Under the pieces are notes generated by a model. That model was given only the letters and a program-made list of their open reading frames with translations, was not told the origin of the DNA and ran no database searches. Below, piece by piece: positions 9,872 through 18,749 of a DNA stretch of 64,000 bases. The DNA comes from Parabacteroides distasonis (lineage in GTDB: Bacteria > Bacteroidota > Bacteroidia > Bacteroidales > Tannerellaceae). The stretch spans positions 62,001 through 126,000 of the forward strand of contig JAFBIU010000002.1 in assembly GCA_021531775.1 (NCBI GenBank), in the 5' to 3' direction. Within the stretch, counting starts at the first letter, position 1. Each line of letters opens with the position of its first letter. A program made the translations under genes and the position numbers.

Positions 9872-10276
9872 TCAGAACTTACGAAAACGATAGGTCTGCT
9901 CCTCATCGGAAAGGATCAATTCACTGCCTGTGAGCTTGTCAATTCGGAATGTACGCTGCCTATCCTCCCAATCGGTATAGGGCAGAAACTGGGCAACCGG
10001 TTTGGGATTCGAGATCAGATCCAACTGGATCTCCGTCTCATTCGTCACCGTATTGTAGCCATAGCAATACTGCATGGAGTCCGACTGGGGACGATACACC
10101 TGAAACAGGAAGAGTGAGTTTTGGAAATTGTACCAAACCGTATCCACCTGTTCCACTCCCGCAGGCGAGACCACCTCCCGCAGTTGCCATTTTCCCCACA
10201 ACCGATCTTCCGTGCTCTTGCTGCAACTCACCAGCAACCACCCGATCAAGCAGAAAACAAGACTTACTCCTCGCAT
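9872..10276 (-). CDS. Small lipocalin-like lipoprotein
   Basis: This 134-residue protein has a lipoprotein signal (hydrophobic stretch then LLVSCSK, lipidated Cys about 19). The rest contains GKWQLREV near the start, alternating beta strands and a closing EEQTYRFRKF, which fits a small lipocalin-like beta-barrel as found in many Bacteroidales lipoproteins. The start overlaps the end of the HAD phosphatase gene by 13 bases, so it is translated from the same messenger. No ligand or catalytic role can be assigned. It could accompany the lipid made by the upstream genes, but that is only context. Confidence 0.75.
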   Translation of the reverse strand: MRGVSLVFCLIGWLLVSCSKSTEDRLWGKWQLREVVSPAGVEQVDTVWYNFQNSLFLFQVYRPQSDSMQYCYGYNTVTNETEIQLDLISNPKPVAQFLPYTDWEDRQRTFRIDKLTGSELILSDEEQTYRFRKF

Positions 10277-10977
10277 AACAGTAGGGGGCGAATGTCCGTG
10301 AAATCTTCTATCACGCTATCGGCGTGTTCATCACCTCGATATGGAGACCAGGGAATACCTTTGATCCAAATCGTCTGACAACCAATATGAGTGGCCGGAA
10401 CGATATCCTTGTCGTACGAGTCTCCGACGACAACGATCTCCGAAGCCGGCAAGTGTAAACGGTCAACCCCCAACTGGAAGATAGCCGGATCCGGTTTGCG
10501 CACACCAACTACGGCTGATTCCACGATAGACTGGAAGAGTCCATCCAAACCGAAATCACTCAAAACTGTCTCGATATTGCCATAAAAATTGGAGACCAGC
10601 ACCATCGGGTAGCGGTTTGCCAACGCTCGCAAGATGGGCTTGGCTCGCTCAATGGATTGCTTGGCATAGGCATAACACCACTGGGCCAACGATTCCTGCA
10701 AGGCTGGATCGGTTGTGTCAGGCAGATAGCCATTCGTACGGAGCCAGTCCAACTGCAATCCCATCTTCAGGCGTAACATATCCAGGAAATTGTGGTGTGG
10801 CTGTACGATTGGATTCTTCCCCATCGTCCGTTCGCCATGCACATACGCATTCCGAAAGATCTCCTTTTCCACCGGCACCCGGTTGGCTTGGTAGGCACGC
10901 CAGATCACCTCGGCCCAGTGCATCCCATTGCTGTCAATCGTTCCTCCGTAATCGAAGATGATTCCTTTAATCTTCAT
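10264..10977 (-). CDS. HAD-superfamily phosphatase of the inositol locus
   Basis: This 237-residue protein has HAD motif I FDYGGT (Asp9 as nucleophile), motif II LVSNFYG, motif III Lys in VRKPDPAIF and motif IV VGDSYDKDI. The usual second Asp of motif I (DxD) is Gly, a variant seen in some HAD enzymes. Its ATG overlaps the stop of the CDP-alcohol phosphatidyltransferase gene by four bases. In this setting the likely job is removal of the phosphate left after the transferase step, for example from phosphatidylinositol phosphate or an inositol phosphodiester phosphate. The substrate is inferred only from the neighbours. Confidence 0.85.
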   Translation of the reverse strand: MKIKGIIFDYGGTIDSNGMHWAEVIWRAYQANRVPVEKEIFRNAYVHGERTMGKNPIVQPHHNFLDMLRLKMGLQLDWLRTNGYLPDTTDPALQESLAQWCYAYAKQSIERAKPILRALANRYPMVLVSNFYGNIETVLSDFGLDGLFQSIVESAVVGVRKPDPAIFQLGVDRLHLPASEIVVVGDSYDKDIVPATHIGCQTIWIKGIPWSPYRGDEHADSVIEDFTDIRPLLLCEE

Positions 10978-11870
10978 AATTCATCCATAAATCGTTTACA
11001 AAACTGTTCGTGCGTATAAATCATATAGACCAACATGGCGTTCAATACCGTCATCTCAAACAAGAAATAGACCCAGGGTAGATCGATCAGCAAGCTGATA
11101 AATAAGGCGATTACCCGTGTATTGAACGAGAGCATATTGGTATATTTCATCAAAGGCAGACTCTTCTCACGAAAAGCAACCCGGAACGACTCGGGAGCCT
11201 GACCGGCATATTGCGTGCGGATCTTGTTCATCAGTCGCTGGAACTGCGGAGTGAGCTGTTCCTGTCCGACCGTATAATTGATGTAGAAAGTTTCGAAAAG
11301 TTTGTAGATAAATTCCCTGCGCCAACTCATTTCCCGGTAGTGCTCCTTCAAATGAGGCGAATAGGACAATTCACTACCCGATTTTCCCTTGAGGAAAAGC
11401 AGATGGACGTTACGATAATAGTCGGCCATGGCCGCTTGTTTACTGTGGAAGAAACCTGTGATAGCAGCCAAGACCCAAATCCAAATACCCCATTGTGGCG
11501 TGAGGCGCAAGCAGATGGCTGCATAGATGGTGATGAACCAGATATCACCAGCGGCTCCGTCCAGAATACGTCCCAACGGAGTCTTCTTGCCTGTCATACG
11601 CGCCAACTGTCCGTCTGCACTGTCATACGAGTTGGCCCACACCAAGAGTAACATACCCAGGATGTTGATGGCCAAGTCAGTCGGATAATAGCAGATACCG
11701 GCGGCTACGCCAATGACGATGCTGGCTATGGTCACCGCATTGGGTGATACGCCCATCTTGTTAAACAACAAAGCCCACCGATAACCGATAGGGCGATAAA
11801 AATGGATGTCGATGAACTCTTCCGTGTCCAACGACTTGAGTGTTGATTCTAACGTAGGTTTCTGTTCCAT
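10974..11870 (-). CDS. CDP-alcohol phosphatidyltransferase (probable inositol-phosphate transferase)
   Basis: This 298-residue membrane protein carries the full CDP-alcohol phosphotransferase signature, DGxxARx8Gx3Dx3D, as Asp86-Gly87, Ala90-Arg91, Gly100, Asp104 and Asp108. It has several membrane helices, plus an insertion of about 80 polar residues (about 155-235) before the last helices. The family joins an alcohol to a CDP-activated partner. With inositol-3-phosphate synthase and a nucleotidyltransferase in the same operon, the acceptor or donor is probably inositol phosphate: either CDP-diacylglycerol plus inositol phosphate gives phosphatidylinositol phosphate, or CDP-inositol plus inositol phosphate gives a soluble diester. 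Stop-to-start overlap with the phosphatase gene supports coupled action. Confidence 0.88.
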   Translation of the reverse strand: MEQKPTLESTLKSLDTEEFIDIHFYRPIGYRWALLFNKMGVSPNAVTIASIVIGVAAGICYYPTDLAINILGMLLLVWANSYDSADGQLARMTGKKTPLGRILDGAAGDIWFITIYAAICLRLTPQWGIWIWVLAAITGFFHSKQAAMADYYRNVHLLFLKGKSGSELSYSPHLKEHYREMSWRREFIYKLFETFYINYTVGQEQLTPQFQRLMNKIRTQYAGQAPESFRVAFREKSLPLMKYTNMLSFNTRVIALFISLLIDLPWVYFLFEMTVLNAMLVYMIYTHEQFCKRFMDEL

Positions 11871-11879
11871 CCGACCTGT

Positions 11880-12737
11880 TTATTTTTGAAATTCGTTCCA
11901 AATTCGTTGTGCAATAGCAGCGGCCGCTTCGTTGCGACAAGGAGCAAAACTGGGCCAATCGTTGAAGTCGATCAAGCGTATCTCCCCACTGTCAGAGACA
12001 ATACAGTCACCTCCATAAATCTGTGTATTCAGCACATTGGCCGCCTTGTTGCAAATCTGCTGCAAGGTCTCCACTTCGAAAGGAAGTCCTTTGGCTGTAC
12101 CATTGATTGCCTCCAGGCCAAACTTGCTGTGGTGCATGTTGGAAGGATAGAACCAATAGAAGAAATCGGTACCCTCCACACCGTAGAACTTGACCAGGTC
12201 CCCTACGAGATGTTCGTTGATGACCGCATTGGGTATTCCTCGAATAGCATACTCTTTCAAAATGGTCTTCGCCTCCTCCAAGTTACGAACGTAGGTCACA
12301 TCTTCGCGATGGATCGCATGGAAGTCACCACGCTTGATCCAGCAGTACTCAAAGCCCGCCTTTTCCAGTGCCTCGGTCGGATCCTCATCGGTCTGTAGGA
12401 TCAGACTCCGCGGATGCGCGATTCCCTGTTCCATCAAAAGGCGAGTCATCTTCTCGCGTGTACAGTTTTCGATGCCATAACCAGAGTTGATCACCCGATA
12501 CCCTTTGTCCTCCAGCTTCTGCAATTTGCGGATGGAGCGCCAGTCACGCACCATATTGAAAATAAACCTTTCGGAGGGATCATTCAGCAACAGATCTGTC
12601 TCCACATATTCATTCACCACACACCCCATCTGGCGCAGGTGTTCTGCTGTCAAGGAAAAGATAGCAGCATCGTTACCCACATGATTGGGAGAAAATTGGT
12701 TTCCTCTACGGATACCTGCAATAGTTAATTTGTTCAT
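11880..12737 (-). CDS. ATP-grasp enzyme of the inositol locus, function unknown
   Basis: I use the ATG at 12737 (285 residues), giving MNKLTIAGIRRG; an in-frame upstream start would overlap the previous gene's end. ATP-grasp features: Lys135 in WIKRGDFHA, the strand INEHLVGDLVKFYG (Glu175, Asp180, Lys183), and the metal-binding end GGDCIV (Asp244) and LIDFNDWPSF (Asp257, Asn259). The last motif resembles the D-x-N-x-x-P of inositol polyphosphate 5/6-kinases as well as that of many carboxylate ligases. It lies between the nucleotidyltransferase (16 bases) and the CDP-alcohol transferase (9 bases), so it is integral to the operon. It may phosphorylate inositol phosphate or ligate an amino acid onto a product; neither is proven. 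Confidence 0.8.
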   Translation of the reverse strand: MNKLTIAGIRRGNQFSPNHVGNDAAIFSLTAEHLRQMGCVVNEYVETDLLLNDPSERFIFNMVRDWRSIRKLQKLEDKGYRVINSGYGIENCTREKMTRLLMEQGIAHPRSLILQTDEDPTEALEKAGFEYCWIKRGDFHAIHREDVTYVRNLEEAKTILKEYAIRGIPNAVINEHLVGDLVKFYGVEGTDFFYWFYPSNMHHSKFGLEAINGTAKGLPFEVETLQQICNKAANVLNTQIYGGDCIVSDSGEIRLIDFNDWPSFAPCRNEAAAAIAQRIWNEFQK

Positions 12738-12753
12738 GTCTGCTTGTTCTTTC

Positions 12754-13449
12754 TTACGATTGAAGGAATTGTTCTGCTTTCCGGATATCTTCGGCATGAT
12801 CGACATCAATGATCTTGGCGAAAGGATGCGCCTTCAGATGCAACCCCTCGGCAACCAACTGACGCTGGTAGTTGCGCATCCGCGACATACCCTGTGCAAC
12901 ACAACGATCCAAGACTGCTTGTGCCCGGTTGCGAAGACAATAGATACCACCCGACACGTAGCGACAATCTCCCGGCTGATCCAAGAAACCGGTAATATCC
13001 AATGCCTCGTTGGTCTGTACGTAAAGCGGCTTCTCGTCATCGACGAAATCGGTCACTGCCATCAGGCCATCCAATTCCGGCTGTGCCTGAAATGCCCGGA
13101 TATAGTCGCCAAACTCCTCCTCTCGGAAAATCGTATCAACGGTAGTCAGACAGAGGTCCGAACCATCGAACTGGCGACTTAATTCATAAAAACTATGCAT
13201 CGAACTGGGTGTCGATTTCACCAGCAGGTGCAAAGGAACGGGCAGTTGCATTTGGCGTATATGCTCCTGCACCTCTGTCATTGTTTCGTTGACAATAATA
13301 CTGATGGACGTTGCCCCTTGACGGACAAAGACCTCCATCAAACGATCCACCAAGGCTACGCCATGCAGGCGTACCAAGGGTTTCGGCCATTTGACCCCTT
13401 CTTGTGCCAAGCGAGAGCCCTCTCCCGCAGCAATAATTGCAAAATTCAT
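12754..13449 (-). CDS. Nucleotidyltransferase of the inositol locus
   Basis: Start chosen at 13449, giving MNFAIIAAGEGSRL (231 residues), which puts the nucleotide-binding loop GEGSR with KWPKPLV at the N-terminus, as usual for this Rossmann-like family (GT-A-type NTP transferases). Asp in LTTVDTIF is the likely metal ligand. There is no membrane segment. CTP:inositol-1-phosphate cytidylyltransferases of archaea have this fold and sit beside a CDP-alcohol transferase, so CDP-inositol is a reasonable product. MobA-like or sugar-1-phosphate activity cannot be excluded. It follows the inositol-3-phosphate synthase by 71 bases. Confidence 0.82.
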   Translation of the reverse strand: MNFAIIAAGEGSRLAQEGVKWPKPLVRLHGVALVDRLMEVFVRQGATSISIIVNETMTEVQEHIRQMQLPVPLHLLVKSTPSSMHSFYELSRQFDGSDLCLTTVDTIFREEEFGDYIRAFQAQPELDGLMAVTDFVDDEKPLYVQTNEALDITGFLDQPGDCRYVSGGIYCLRNRAQAVLDRCVAQGMSRMRNYQRQLVAEGLHLKAHPFAKIIDVDHAEDIRKAEQFLQS

Positions 13450-13520
13450 GCTAATCCCATTCTCATGAGATGCCTCCCAACCCATCGCTGCCCGATCGGT
13501 TGGGAGATCTCTCTATTCCA

Positions 13521-14810
13521 TTAATCCAAATAATCGGGTGCCTCCTCTCCAATTATCTGACGGATTGCCTGCTTGACGATACGCCATTGCTGGAACAGGT
13601 CATGCACCGGTTCATATTCAAAGTCATGCATCGGACTCTTGCAGAAGAACGACAGCCACGTTTGAATGCCGCACATACCAGCACGCAAGGCCAAATCGCT
13701 AAACAGCACCAAGTCCAATGCGATCGGAGCAGCCAAGATGGAATCCCGGCAGAGGAAATTCACCTTGATCTCCATCGGATAGCCCATCCATCCGAATATA
13801 TCGATATTATCCCAAGCCTCTTTGTTGTCTTTACGAGGCGGATAATAGTTAATACGCACTTTGTGGTAAACATCACTGTAGAGCTCCGGGAATTTCTCGG
13901 GCTCCAGGATGTTGTCAATTACCGACAATTTGCTCACCTCTTTGGTTTTGAAGTTAGCCGGATCATCCAACACTTCACCATCGCGGTTACCCAAAATGTT
14001 GGTAGAGAACCAACCACTCAGACCCAACATACGCGTTTTGAACATCGGAGCTAAGACCGTCTTCATGAGGGTCTGACCGCTCTTGAAGTCCTTACCGGCA
14101 ATGGGCACACACTGCTGTTTCGAAAATTCCCACATGGCAGGAATATCGACACACAGATTGGGAGCCCCCATAATGAATGGAGCACCCTCTGCAATTGCAG
14201 CATACGCATAACACATACTGGGCGAAATCGTCTCCGTATGATTCTCTTTCATCGCCTTCTCCAACAATGCCAGTGACTGGTGATCTTCCGACATCGGGAT
14301 GTAGATCTCCGTGCTGGCAGCCCACAGTACCGCCATACGCTCACACGCATGTTCAGCCTTGAAGGCACGTATATCGGCACGAAGCTGTTCCACCATCTCC
14401 CAACGGGTTGCCGCCTGCTTGATGTGTGTACCGTTCAAACGCTTGGCCCAATTATGGTCGAACGCTGCCGGCATCGGCTTGATGGCTTCCAACTCCTCTT
14501 TTACCAACTTCAAATCTTTCTCTTTCAATACTTCAGCATAACTTGCTGCTTCGTATGCATTGTCGGGGAAGATATCCCAACCACCGAATACGATATCAGA
14601 CAGATCTGCCAGTGGCACAATCTCCTTAATCGGCTTCTCACCTGCCTGTACGCGCATGGTGGCCATCTGTGTGATGGAACCTATCGGTTTAGCCAAGCCC
14701 TTTCGAGCGGCTAAGACACCTGTAATCATCGTCGTGGACACAGCTCCACCGACCCCAACAACCAGAACGCCAAGTTTTCCCTTGGCTTCTTTTACTTGCA
14801 TTTTTTCCAT
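13521..14810 (-). CDS. ino1: Inositol-3-phosphate synthase
   Basis: I place the start at 14810 (429 residues, MEKMQVKEAKGKLGVLVV); the longer frame would run through the promoter at 14839. The NAD-binding loop GVGGAVSTT follows at once. Later landmarks are NRDGEVLDDP and the C-terminal catalytic half ending near the Tyr-rich tail. The enzyme turns glucose-6-phosphate into myo-inositol phosphate with bound NAD. It is the first gene of a long minus-strand set, with nucleotidyltransferase, ATP-grasp, CDP-alcohol transferase and phosphatase behind it. A locus of this type in Bacteroides thetaiotaomicron (BT_1522-BT_1526 as I recall) makes inositol lipids including phosphorylceramides. Confidence 0.93.
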   Translation of the reverse strand: MEKMQVKEAKGKLGVLVVGVGGAVSTTMITGVLAARKGLAKPIGSITQMATMRVQAGEKPIKEIVPLADLSDIVFGGWDIFPDNAYEAASYAEVLKEKDLKLVKEELEAIKPMPAAFDHNWAKRLNGTHIKQAATRWEMVEQLRADIRAFKAEHACERMAVLWAASTEIYIPMSEDHQSLALLEKAMKENHTETISPSMCYAYAAIAEGAPFIMGAPNLCVDIPAMWEFSKQQCVPIAGKDFKSGQTLMKTVLAPMFKTRMLGLSGWFSTNILGNRDGEVLDDPANFKTKEVSKLSVIDNILEPEKFPELYSDVYHKVRINYYPPRKDNKEAWDNIDIFGWMGYPMEIKVNFLCRDSILAAPIALDLVLFSDLALRAGMCGIQTWLSFFCKSPMHDFEYEPVHDLFQQWRIVKQAIRQIIGEEAPDYLD

Positions 14811-14838
14811 ATTCTTAATAAGTTCATAGATAATTCTG

Positions 14839-14877
14839 CAAAAGTAGCGGTTTTTATTGACTTTCAACGTATCTTTG
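14839..14877. promoter_or_regulatory. Divergent promoters, ino1 / outer-membrane protein
   Basis: Minus strand: TACTTTTG at 14846-14839 with a TTG 18 bases further out (complement of 14865-14867), which places the ino1 start at 14810. Plus strand: TATCTTTG at 14870-14877, 22 bases before the ATG at 14900; no clear -33 element. Both match the Bacteroidota -7 box TAnnTTTG. Confidence 0.65.
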
Positions 14878-14899
14878 TTCGTCATTAACAATAGATTTT

Positions 14900-16123
14900 A
14901 TGGTTGTATTGCTACTTTGCATTGTTTTAGGCTGGTTTGCCAGTCCCCTTTCCGCCCAAGTCACCATCGACAAGGCGGTTTTTCAGACCGATCGTCGGTT
15001 GTCGCCCGACCAACGTGGCGACTTGCGTCTGCAGGTGAATAGCCTCAGTTTCTTCCGAGACAACGAATTCTCTACACCTACCCTGGATGGTTACACACTG
15101 CCCGGATTTTGGTTGCAGCCCAGCCTACAATACCAACCGTTGGACAAGCTCCGGTTAGAAGCCGGCCTGCATCTCCTGCGGTATTGGGGGGCTGACCGTT
15201 ATCCCAACATGGCCTATCAGGATATTGCCTACTGGTCTGGCCGTAAACAAAAGGGAGTTCACCTCCTTCCCTTCTTCCGCGTACAGGCGGCTCTCTCCGA
15301 TCAGGTAACCATCGTCTTGGGCGATCTCTACGGAGGCGCAAACCATCAGCTCATCGAGCCGCTCTATGCACCCGAGCTGAACTTGACCGCCGATCCGGAA
15401 GCGGGTCTGCAATTGCTCTACGAAGGGAGACGCTATGAGATGGATCTCTGGGTCAACTGGCAGAGTTTCATTTTCCGCACAGACACACACCAAGAGGCAT
15501 TCACGGTCGGTCTCTCCAGCCGCGTCAAACTAAATGATGAGACGAATCCTATACATTATTATATACCTGTACAAGCGATGATCCAACATCGGGGTGGTGA
15601 GATTGATACCATCCAAACGCAATCGGTTCAAACATTGATGAATGGTTCGATCGGGTTTGGCCTGCGTTGGCAATTTGACCATCCGCTCTTCCATCAGTTG
15701 GACGCATCGGTCCACGCATTGGGCTATTACCAGCAAGCAGGTGAACTGTGGCCTTTCGACCAAAGTGCCGCCGGTTATGTCTCTGCATCGCTCCAATTGG
15801 GCTCAGGATTTCAGGTAAAAGGGAGTTATTGTTACGGACAGAAGTTCATCTCGCTCTATGGCTATCCGTTTTATGGCTGCGTCTCCACCAAACAGTCAGA
15901 CACAACCTTCGATGCTATCAAGACGGGTTATCTCGGTGTGGAGTATTGCCGTCCTTTGGCACCGGGCTATGCCATCGGTATCAACATGGATCTTTTCCTA
16001 GAAGGAAATAGAAAAGCGACCGACGCTACGCAAACGGTAACGCACATCGGTCGCTCTTCCTGTTTCTCAGCTGGCATCTATCTACGGATCCAGCCCTCTT
16101 TCCTACTGAAAAAGTTTCAGTAA
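14900..16123 (+). CDS. Predicted outer-membrane beta-barrel protein, unknown function
   Basis: This 407-residue protein has a signal peptide ending near LSAQ (about residue 20). The remainder alternates polar and aromatic residues in strand-length blocks (LQPSLQYQPL, YEMDLWVNWQSF, IGFGLRWQF) with turns, and it ends in hydrophobic strand residues, as outer-membrane barrels do. I do not recognise a named family. It is divergent from ino1, sharing a 90-base promoter region, so it could be co-regulated with inositol-lipid genes. It converges with the transporter gene at 16137 with only 13 bases between the stops and no clear hairpin. Confidence 0.7.
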   Translation: MVVLLLCIVLGWFASPLSAQVTIDKAVFQTDRRLSPDQRGDLRLQVNSLSFFRDNEFSTPTLDGYTLPGFWLQPSLQYQPLDKLRLEAGLHLLRYWGADRYPNMAYQDIAYWSGRKQKGVHLLPFFRVQAALSDQVTIVLGDLYGGANHQLIEPLYAPELNLTADPEAGLQLLYEGRRYEMDLWVNWQSFIFRTDTHQEAFTVGLSSRVKLNDETNPIHYYIPVQAMIQHRGGEIDTIQTQSVQTLMNGSIGFGLRWQFDHPLFHQLDASVHALGYYQQAGELWPFDQSAAGYVSASLQLGSGFQVKGSYCYGQKFISLYGYPFYGCVSTKQSDTTFDAIKTGYLGVEYCRPLAPGYAIGINMDLFLEGNRKATDATQTVTHIGRSSCFSAGIYLRIQPSFLLKKFQ

Positions 16124-16136
16124 CATTATTTATTCA

Positions 16137-17810
16137 TCACACAAAAAACAGAATCATCAACTGTGCCGTCAAGACTCGCAAGAACATCGTCAACGGATAA
16201 ACAGTTGCATAACCCACGGCCGGGGCATCGTTTCCGGCTGTGGCATTGGAATAGGCCAATGCAGGCGGATCTGTCGTACTACCTGCAATCAGACCCATCA
16301 GCGTAAAGTAGTTCACCTTACAGAAATAGCGTCCGATACTACCTATGATAATCAACGGCAGGAAGGTGATGATGAAACCATAACCAATCCAAGCAAAACC
16401 GCCATTGTTAACAATCGTATCCACGAATCCGTCTCCTGCACCGATACCTACGCAAGCCAAGAAGAGCGTAATACCGATCTCGCGCAACATGAAGTTGGCA
16501 CTCTGTGTCGTATAGGTGATCAACTTGTAATGATAACCAAAACGGCTGACCAAAATGGCAACAATCAGCGGACCACCTGCCAGACCCAATTTAACCGGCT
16601 GCGGAATACCCGGGAACGTCAAAGGAATACTTCCCAAGAAGATACCCAATGCGATACCGACAAAGATAGCGATCAGGTTCGGCTCGTTCAAACGTTTCAA
16701 CGAGTTACCCAATACCTTCTCAACATTGGTAACCGCACTCTCCGTACCGACTACATTCACACGGTCACCCACCTGCAAGGTCAGGTTCGGAGTAGCAACC
16801 AAGTCGATACCCGAACGGTTGATACGCGTGATGTTGATACCATACAATTTACGCAATTTCAACTGACCCAAGCGCTTGCCATTCAACTCCGGCTTCGTCA
16901 CCAGGATACGGCGGTTGATAAACTGGCTCTCCATACGGATCCACTGCTTACGCTCCATTTCAAACTCAATACCAATAAAGGCCTTAATGGTCTCAGCATC
17001 CTGCTCAGTCGTAATCACGAAAATCTTGTCATCTTCATTCAGAACTGTTTGCGCAGACGCCATCTCAATCTGCTTGTTATCGTTACGCCATACACGAGAG
17101 ACCACGAAGTCGCGTTCAATCAGACTGGAGATCTCAGCCACTGTCTTGCCGAAAATAGCCGGATTCTTGACAATCAAGGAAATCGGCTTAGCCTCGTTGT
17201 TGTGAGAAGAGTCTTCGCTGTTCAACTGCTCCGTCTCTTTCTCGAAGTTCACCCGGAAAGCATATCGGATCACGATCAAAGCCAAAATGATACCGATAAC
17301 ACCCAAGGGATAAGCCACGGCATAACCCAAGGCAATGGTCGGATCAGCCGCACCAAACATATCCGTATAGGCCTGCTGGGCAGCACCCAAGCCCGGTGTA
17401 TTGGTCACTGCACCTGACAAAATACCTACCATGGTTGGAATCGGCACACCTGTTACATAATGAATTACCAAAGCCGTCACAACGCCCAAGAAGACAATGC
17501 CACACGCCAACATGTTCAGCGTCACTCCTCCTTGTTTGAACGAAGAGAAAAAGCCCGGACCCACCTGCATACCTACGGAATAGACAAACAGGATCAACCC
17601 AAACTCTTTGAAAAAGTGAAGAATATTAGGGTTCATCGTGAAACCAAAATGTCCCATCACGATACCCACAAACAACACCAACGTAATGCCTAACGAGATA
17701 CCAAAGATCTTGATCTTCCCTAACTGGATCCCTAATGCGATTACAATGGATAACAACAGGATGGAGTGACCTATACCGCTCCCCCAGAGTAATTCGTTAA
17801 TCCAACTCAT
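16137..17810 (-). CDS. Transporter of the aspartate:alanine exchanger family (YidE/AspT type)
   Basis: This 557-residue inner-membrane protein has two hydrophobic halves of about five or six helices each, with two regulatory TrkA-C (RCK-C) domains between them (about 205-290 and 290-375; each starts near a strand such as VVSRVWRN or [10 protein letters not shown]). The repeated glycine-rich motif [14 protein letters not shown] and [15 protein letters not shown] is typical of the AspT-YbjL duplication. The family includes the aspartate-alanine antiporter, but most members have unknown substrates. It has its own promoter (17862-17869 box), divergent from the cyclophilin gene. Confidence 0.88.
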   Translation of the reverse strand: MSWINELLWGSGIGHSILLLSIVIALGIQLGKIKIFGISLGITLVLFVGIVMGHFGFTMNPNILHFFKEFGLILFVYSVGMQVGPGFFSSFKQGGVTLNMLACGIVFLGVVTALVIHYVTGVPIPTMVGILSGAVTNTPGLGAAQQAYTDMFGAADPTIALGYAVAYPLGVIGIILALIVIRYAFRVNFEKETEQLNSEDSSHNNEAKPISLIVKNPAIFGKTVAEISSLIERDFVVSRVWRNDNKQIEMASAQTVLNEDDKIFVITTEQDAETIKAFIGIEFEMERKQWIRMESQFINRRILVTKPELNGKRLGQLKLRKLYGINITRINRSGIDLVATPNLTLQVGDRVNVVGTESAVTNVEKVLGNSLKRLNEPNLIAIFVGIALGIFLGSIPLTFPGIPQPVKLGLAGGPLIVAILVSRFGYHYKLITYTTQSANFMLREIGITLFLACVGIGAGDGFVDTIVNNGGFAWIGYGFIITFLPLIIIGSIGRYFCKVNYFTLMGLIAGSTTDPPALAYSNATAGNDAPAVGYATVYPLTMFLRVLTAQLMILFFV

Positions 17811-17861
17811 GAGAACCTAAATTAAATTCTTAATAAAACCTTATTCCTTTTAAATCGAATG

Positions 17862-17910
17862 CAAAGGTACGGATTTAATTTGTGCTTTACAACATATTTT
17901 TCTATCTTTA
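17862..17910. promoter_or_regulatory. Interleaved divergent promoters, transporter / cyclophilin
   Basis: Minus strand: TACCTTTG at 17869-17862 with TTG 20 bases out (complement of 17890-17892). Plus strand: TTTG at 17879-17882, 20 bases, then TATCTTTA at 17903-17910 (one mismatch to TAnnTTTG). Each -33 element lies within the other promoter's spacer, so the two polymerases should exclude each other. Confidence 0.75.
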
Positions 17911-17930
17911 CTCGTCAAAAAAATTGATTT

Positions 17931-18740
17931 ATGAGAAAATATGCATCTATTGTTTTGGGTTTAGTACTTGGTTTCATGTCGGTTAGTGCGCAAGAAGCTG
18001 ATAAAACGGTTATCATTCAAACCAATGTTGGTACGATGAAAGCACGTCTCTACCCGGATGTGCCTCGCCATACACAGGCCTTCATCAACCGGGCACGGAA
18101 AGGTGAGTTCAATGGGACTCTTTTTACACGCGTCATTCCAGAGTTTATGATTCAAGGTGGTGCACCGGATTCGAAGAATGCTCCCGCCGGAGCACGTTGT
18201 GGATTCGGGGATCCGTCAGCGGAAATCCTACCCGAGTTGAATGACCACTATTTCCATAAACGTGGAGCCTTGGCCGCTCCCCGCCAGAATGACGACATCA
18301 ACCCGCAGAAGAAGTCGGACATGTCCCAATTCTTCATTGTACAGGGAAAAGTATATCGTCCCGGCGAGTTAGATACCTTGGAACGGATCGCCAATCAGGA
18401 GATTCGGGAAAAAGCCAAGGCGGAGTTCTATCGCCCACAACGGGTACAACTGCAAATGTTGAAAAAGGATAATCCACGTGAATTCAGGAAACGGATCCAG
18501 AAGATCAATGCACAGATTGACTCGGTAATCCGGGCCACACCCGGTCATTTGCTCTTTACCGACGAACAGAAAGAGGCCTATACGACCGTGGGTGGCTGTC
18601 ACAACTTGGATGGGGTCTATACCATTTTCGGCGAATTGACAGAGGGCTTTGAGGTACTCGATGCCATTGCCAAGCAGCCGAAAGATCAGTATGACCGTCC
18701 TAAAAAGGATATTCGTATCATTCAGGTAACGGTGGAATAA
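17931..18740 (+). CDS. Secreted cyclophilin-type peptidyl-prolyl isomerase
   Basis: This 269-residue protein has a signal peptide ending at VSAQ (about residue 20). The cyclophilin core is seen in FNGTLFTRVIPEFMIQGGAP, KRGALAAPR, SQFFIVQGK, and after an insertion DGVYTIFGELTEGFEVLD. The insertion, about 145-210, is charged and helical and separates the SQFF strand from the C-terminal YTTVGG part. The active-site Arg (in FTRVIP), Phe and Gln (MIQGG) are present. The role is proline isomerisation in the periplasm during folding of exported proteins. A related, leaderless protein with a similar insertion is encoded at 61753. Confidence 0.92.
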   Translation: MRKYASIVLGLVLGFMSVSAQEADKTVIIQTNVGTMKARLYPDVPRHTQAFINRARKGEFNGTLFTRVIPEFMIQGGAPDSKNAPAGARCGFGDPSAEILPELNDHYFHKRGALAAPRQNDDINPQKKSDMSQFFIVQGKVYRPGELDTLERIANQEIREKAKAEFYRPQRVQLQMLKKDNPREFRKRIQKINAQIDSVIRATPGHLLFTDEQKEAYTTVGGCHNLDGVYTIFGELTEGFEVLDAIAKQPKDQYDRPKKDIRIIQVTVE

Positions 18741-18749
18741 TCTCCATCG

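Noticed and set aside
16530-17417. Plus-strand frame of 295 codons opposite the two-RCK transporter
   Set aside because: Gln/Thr/Arg/Asp-rich with no recognisable domain, fully antisense to a well-conserved transporter.
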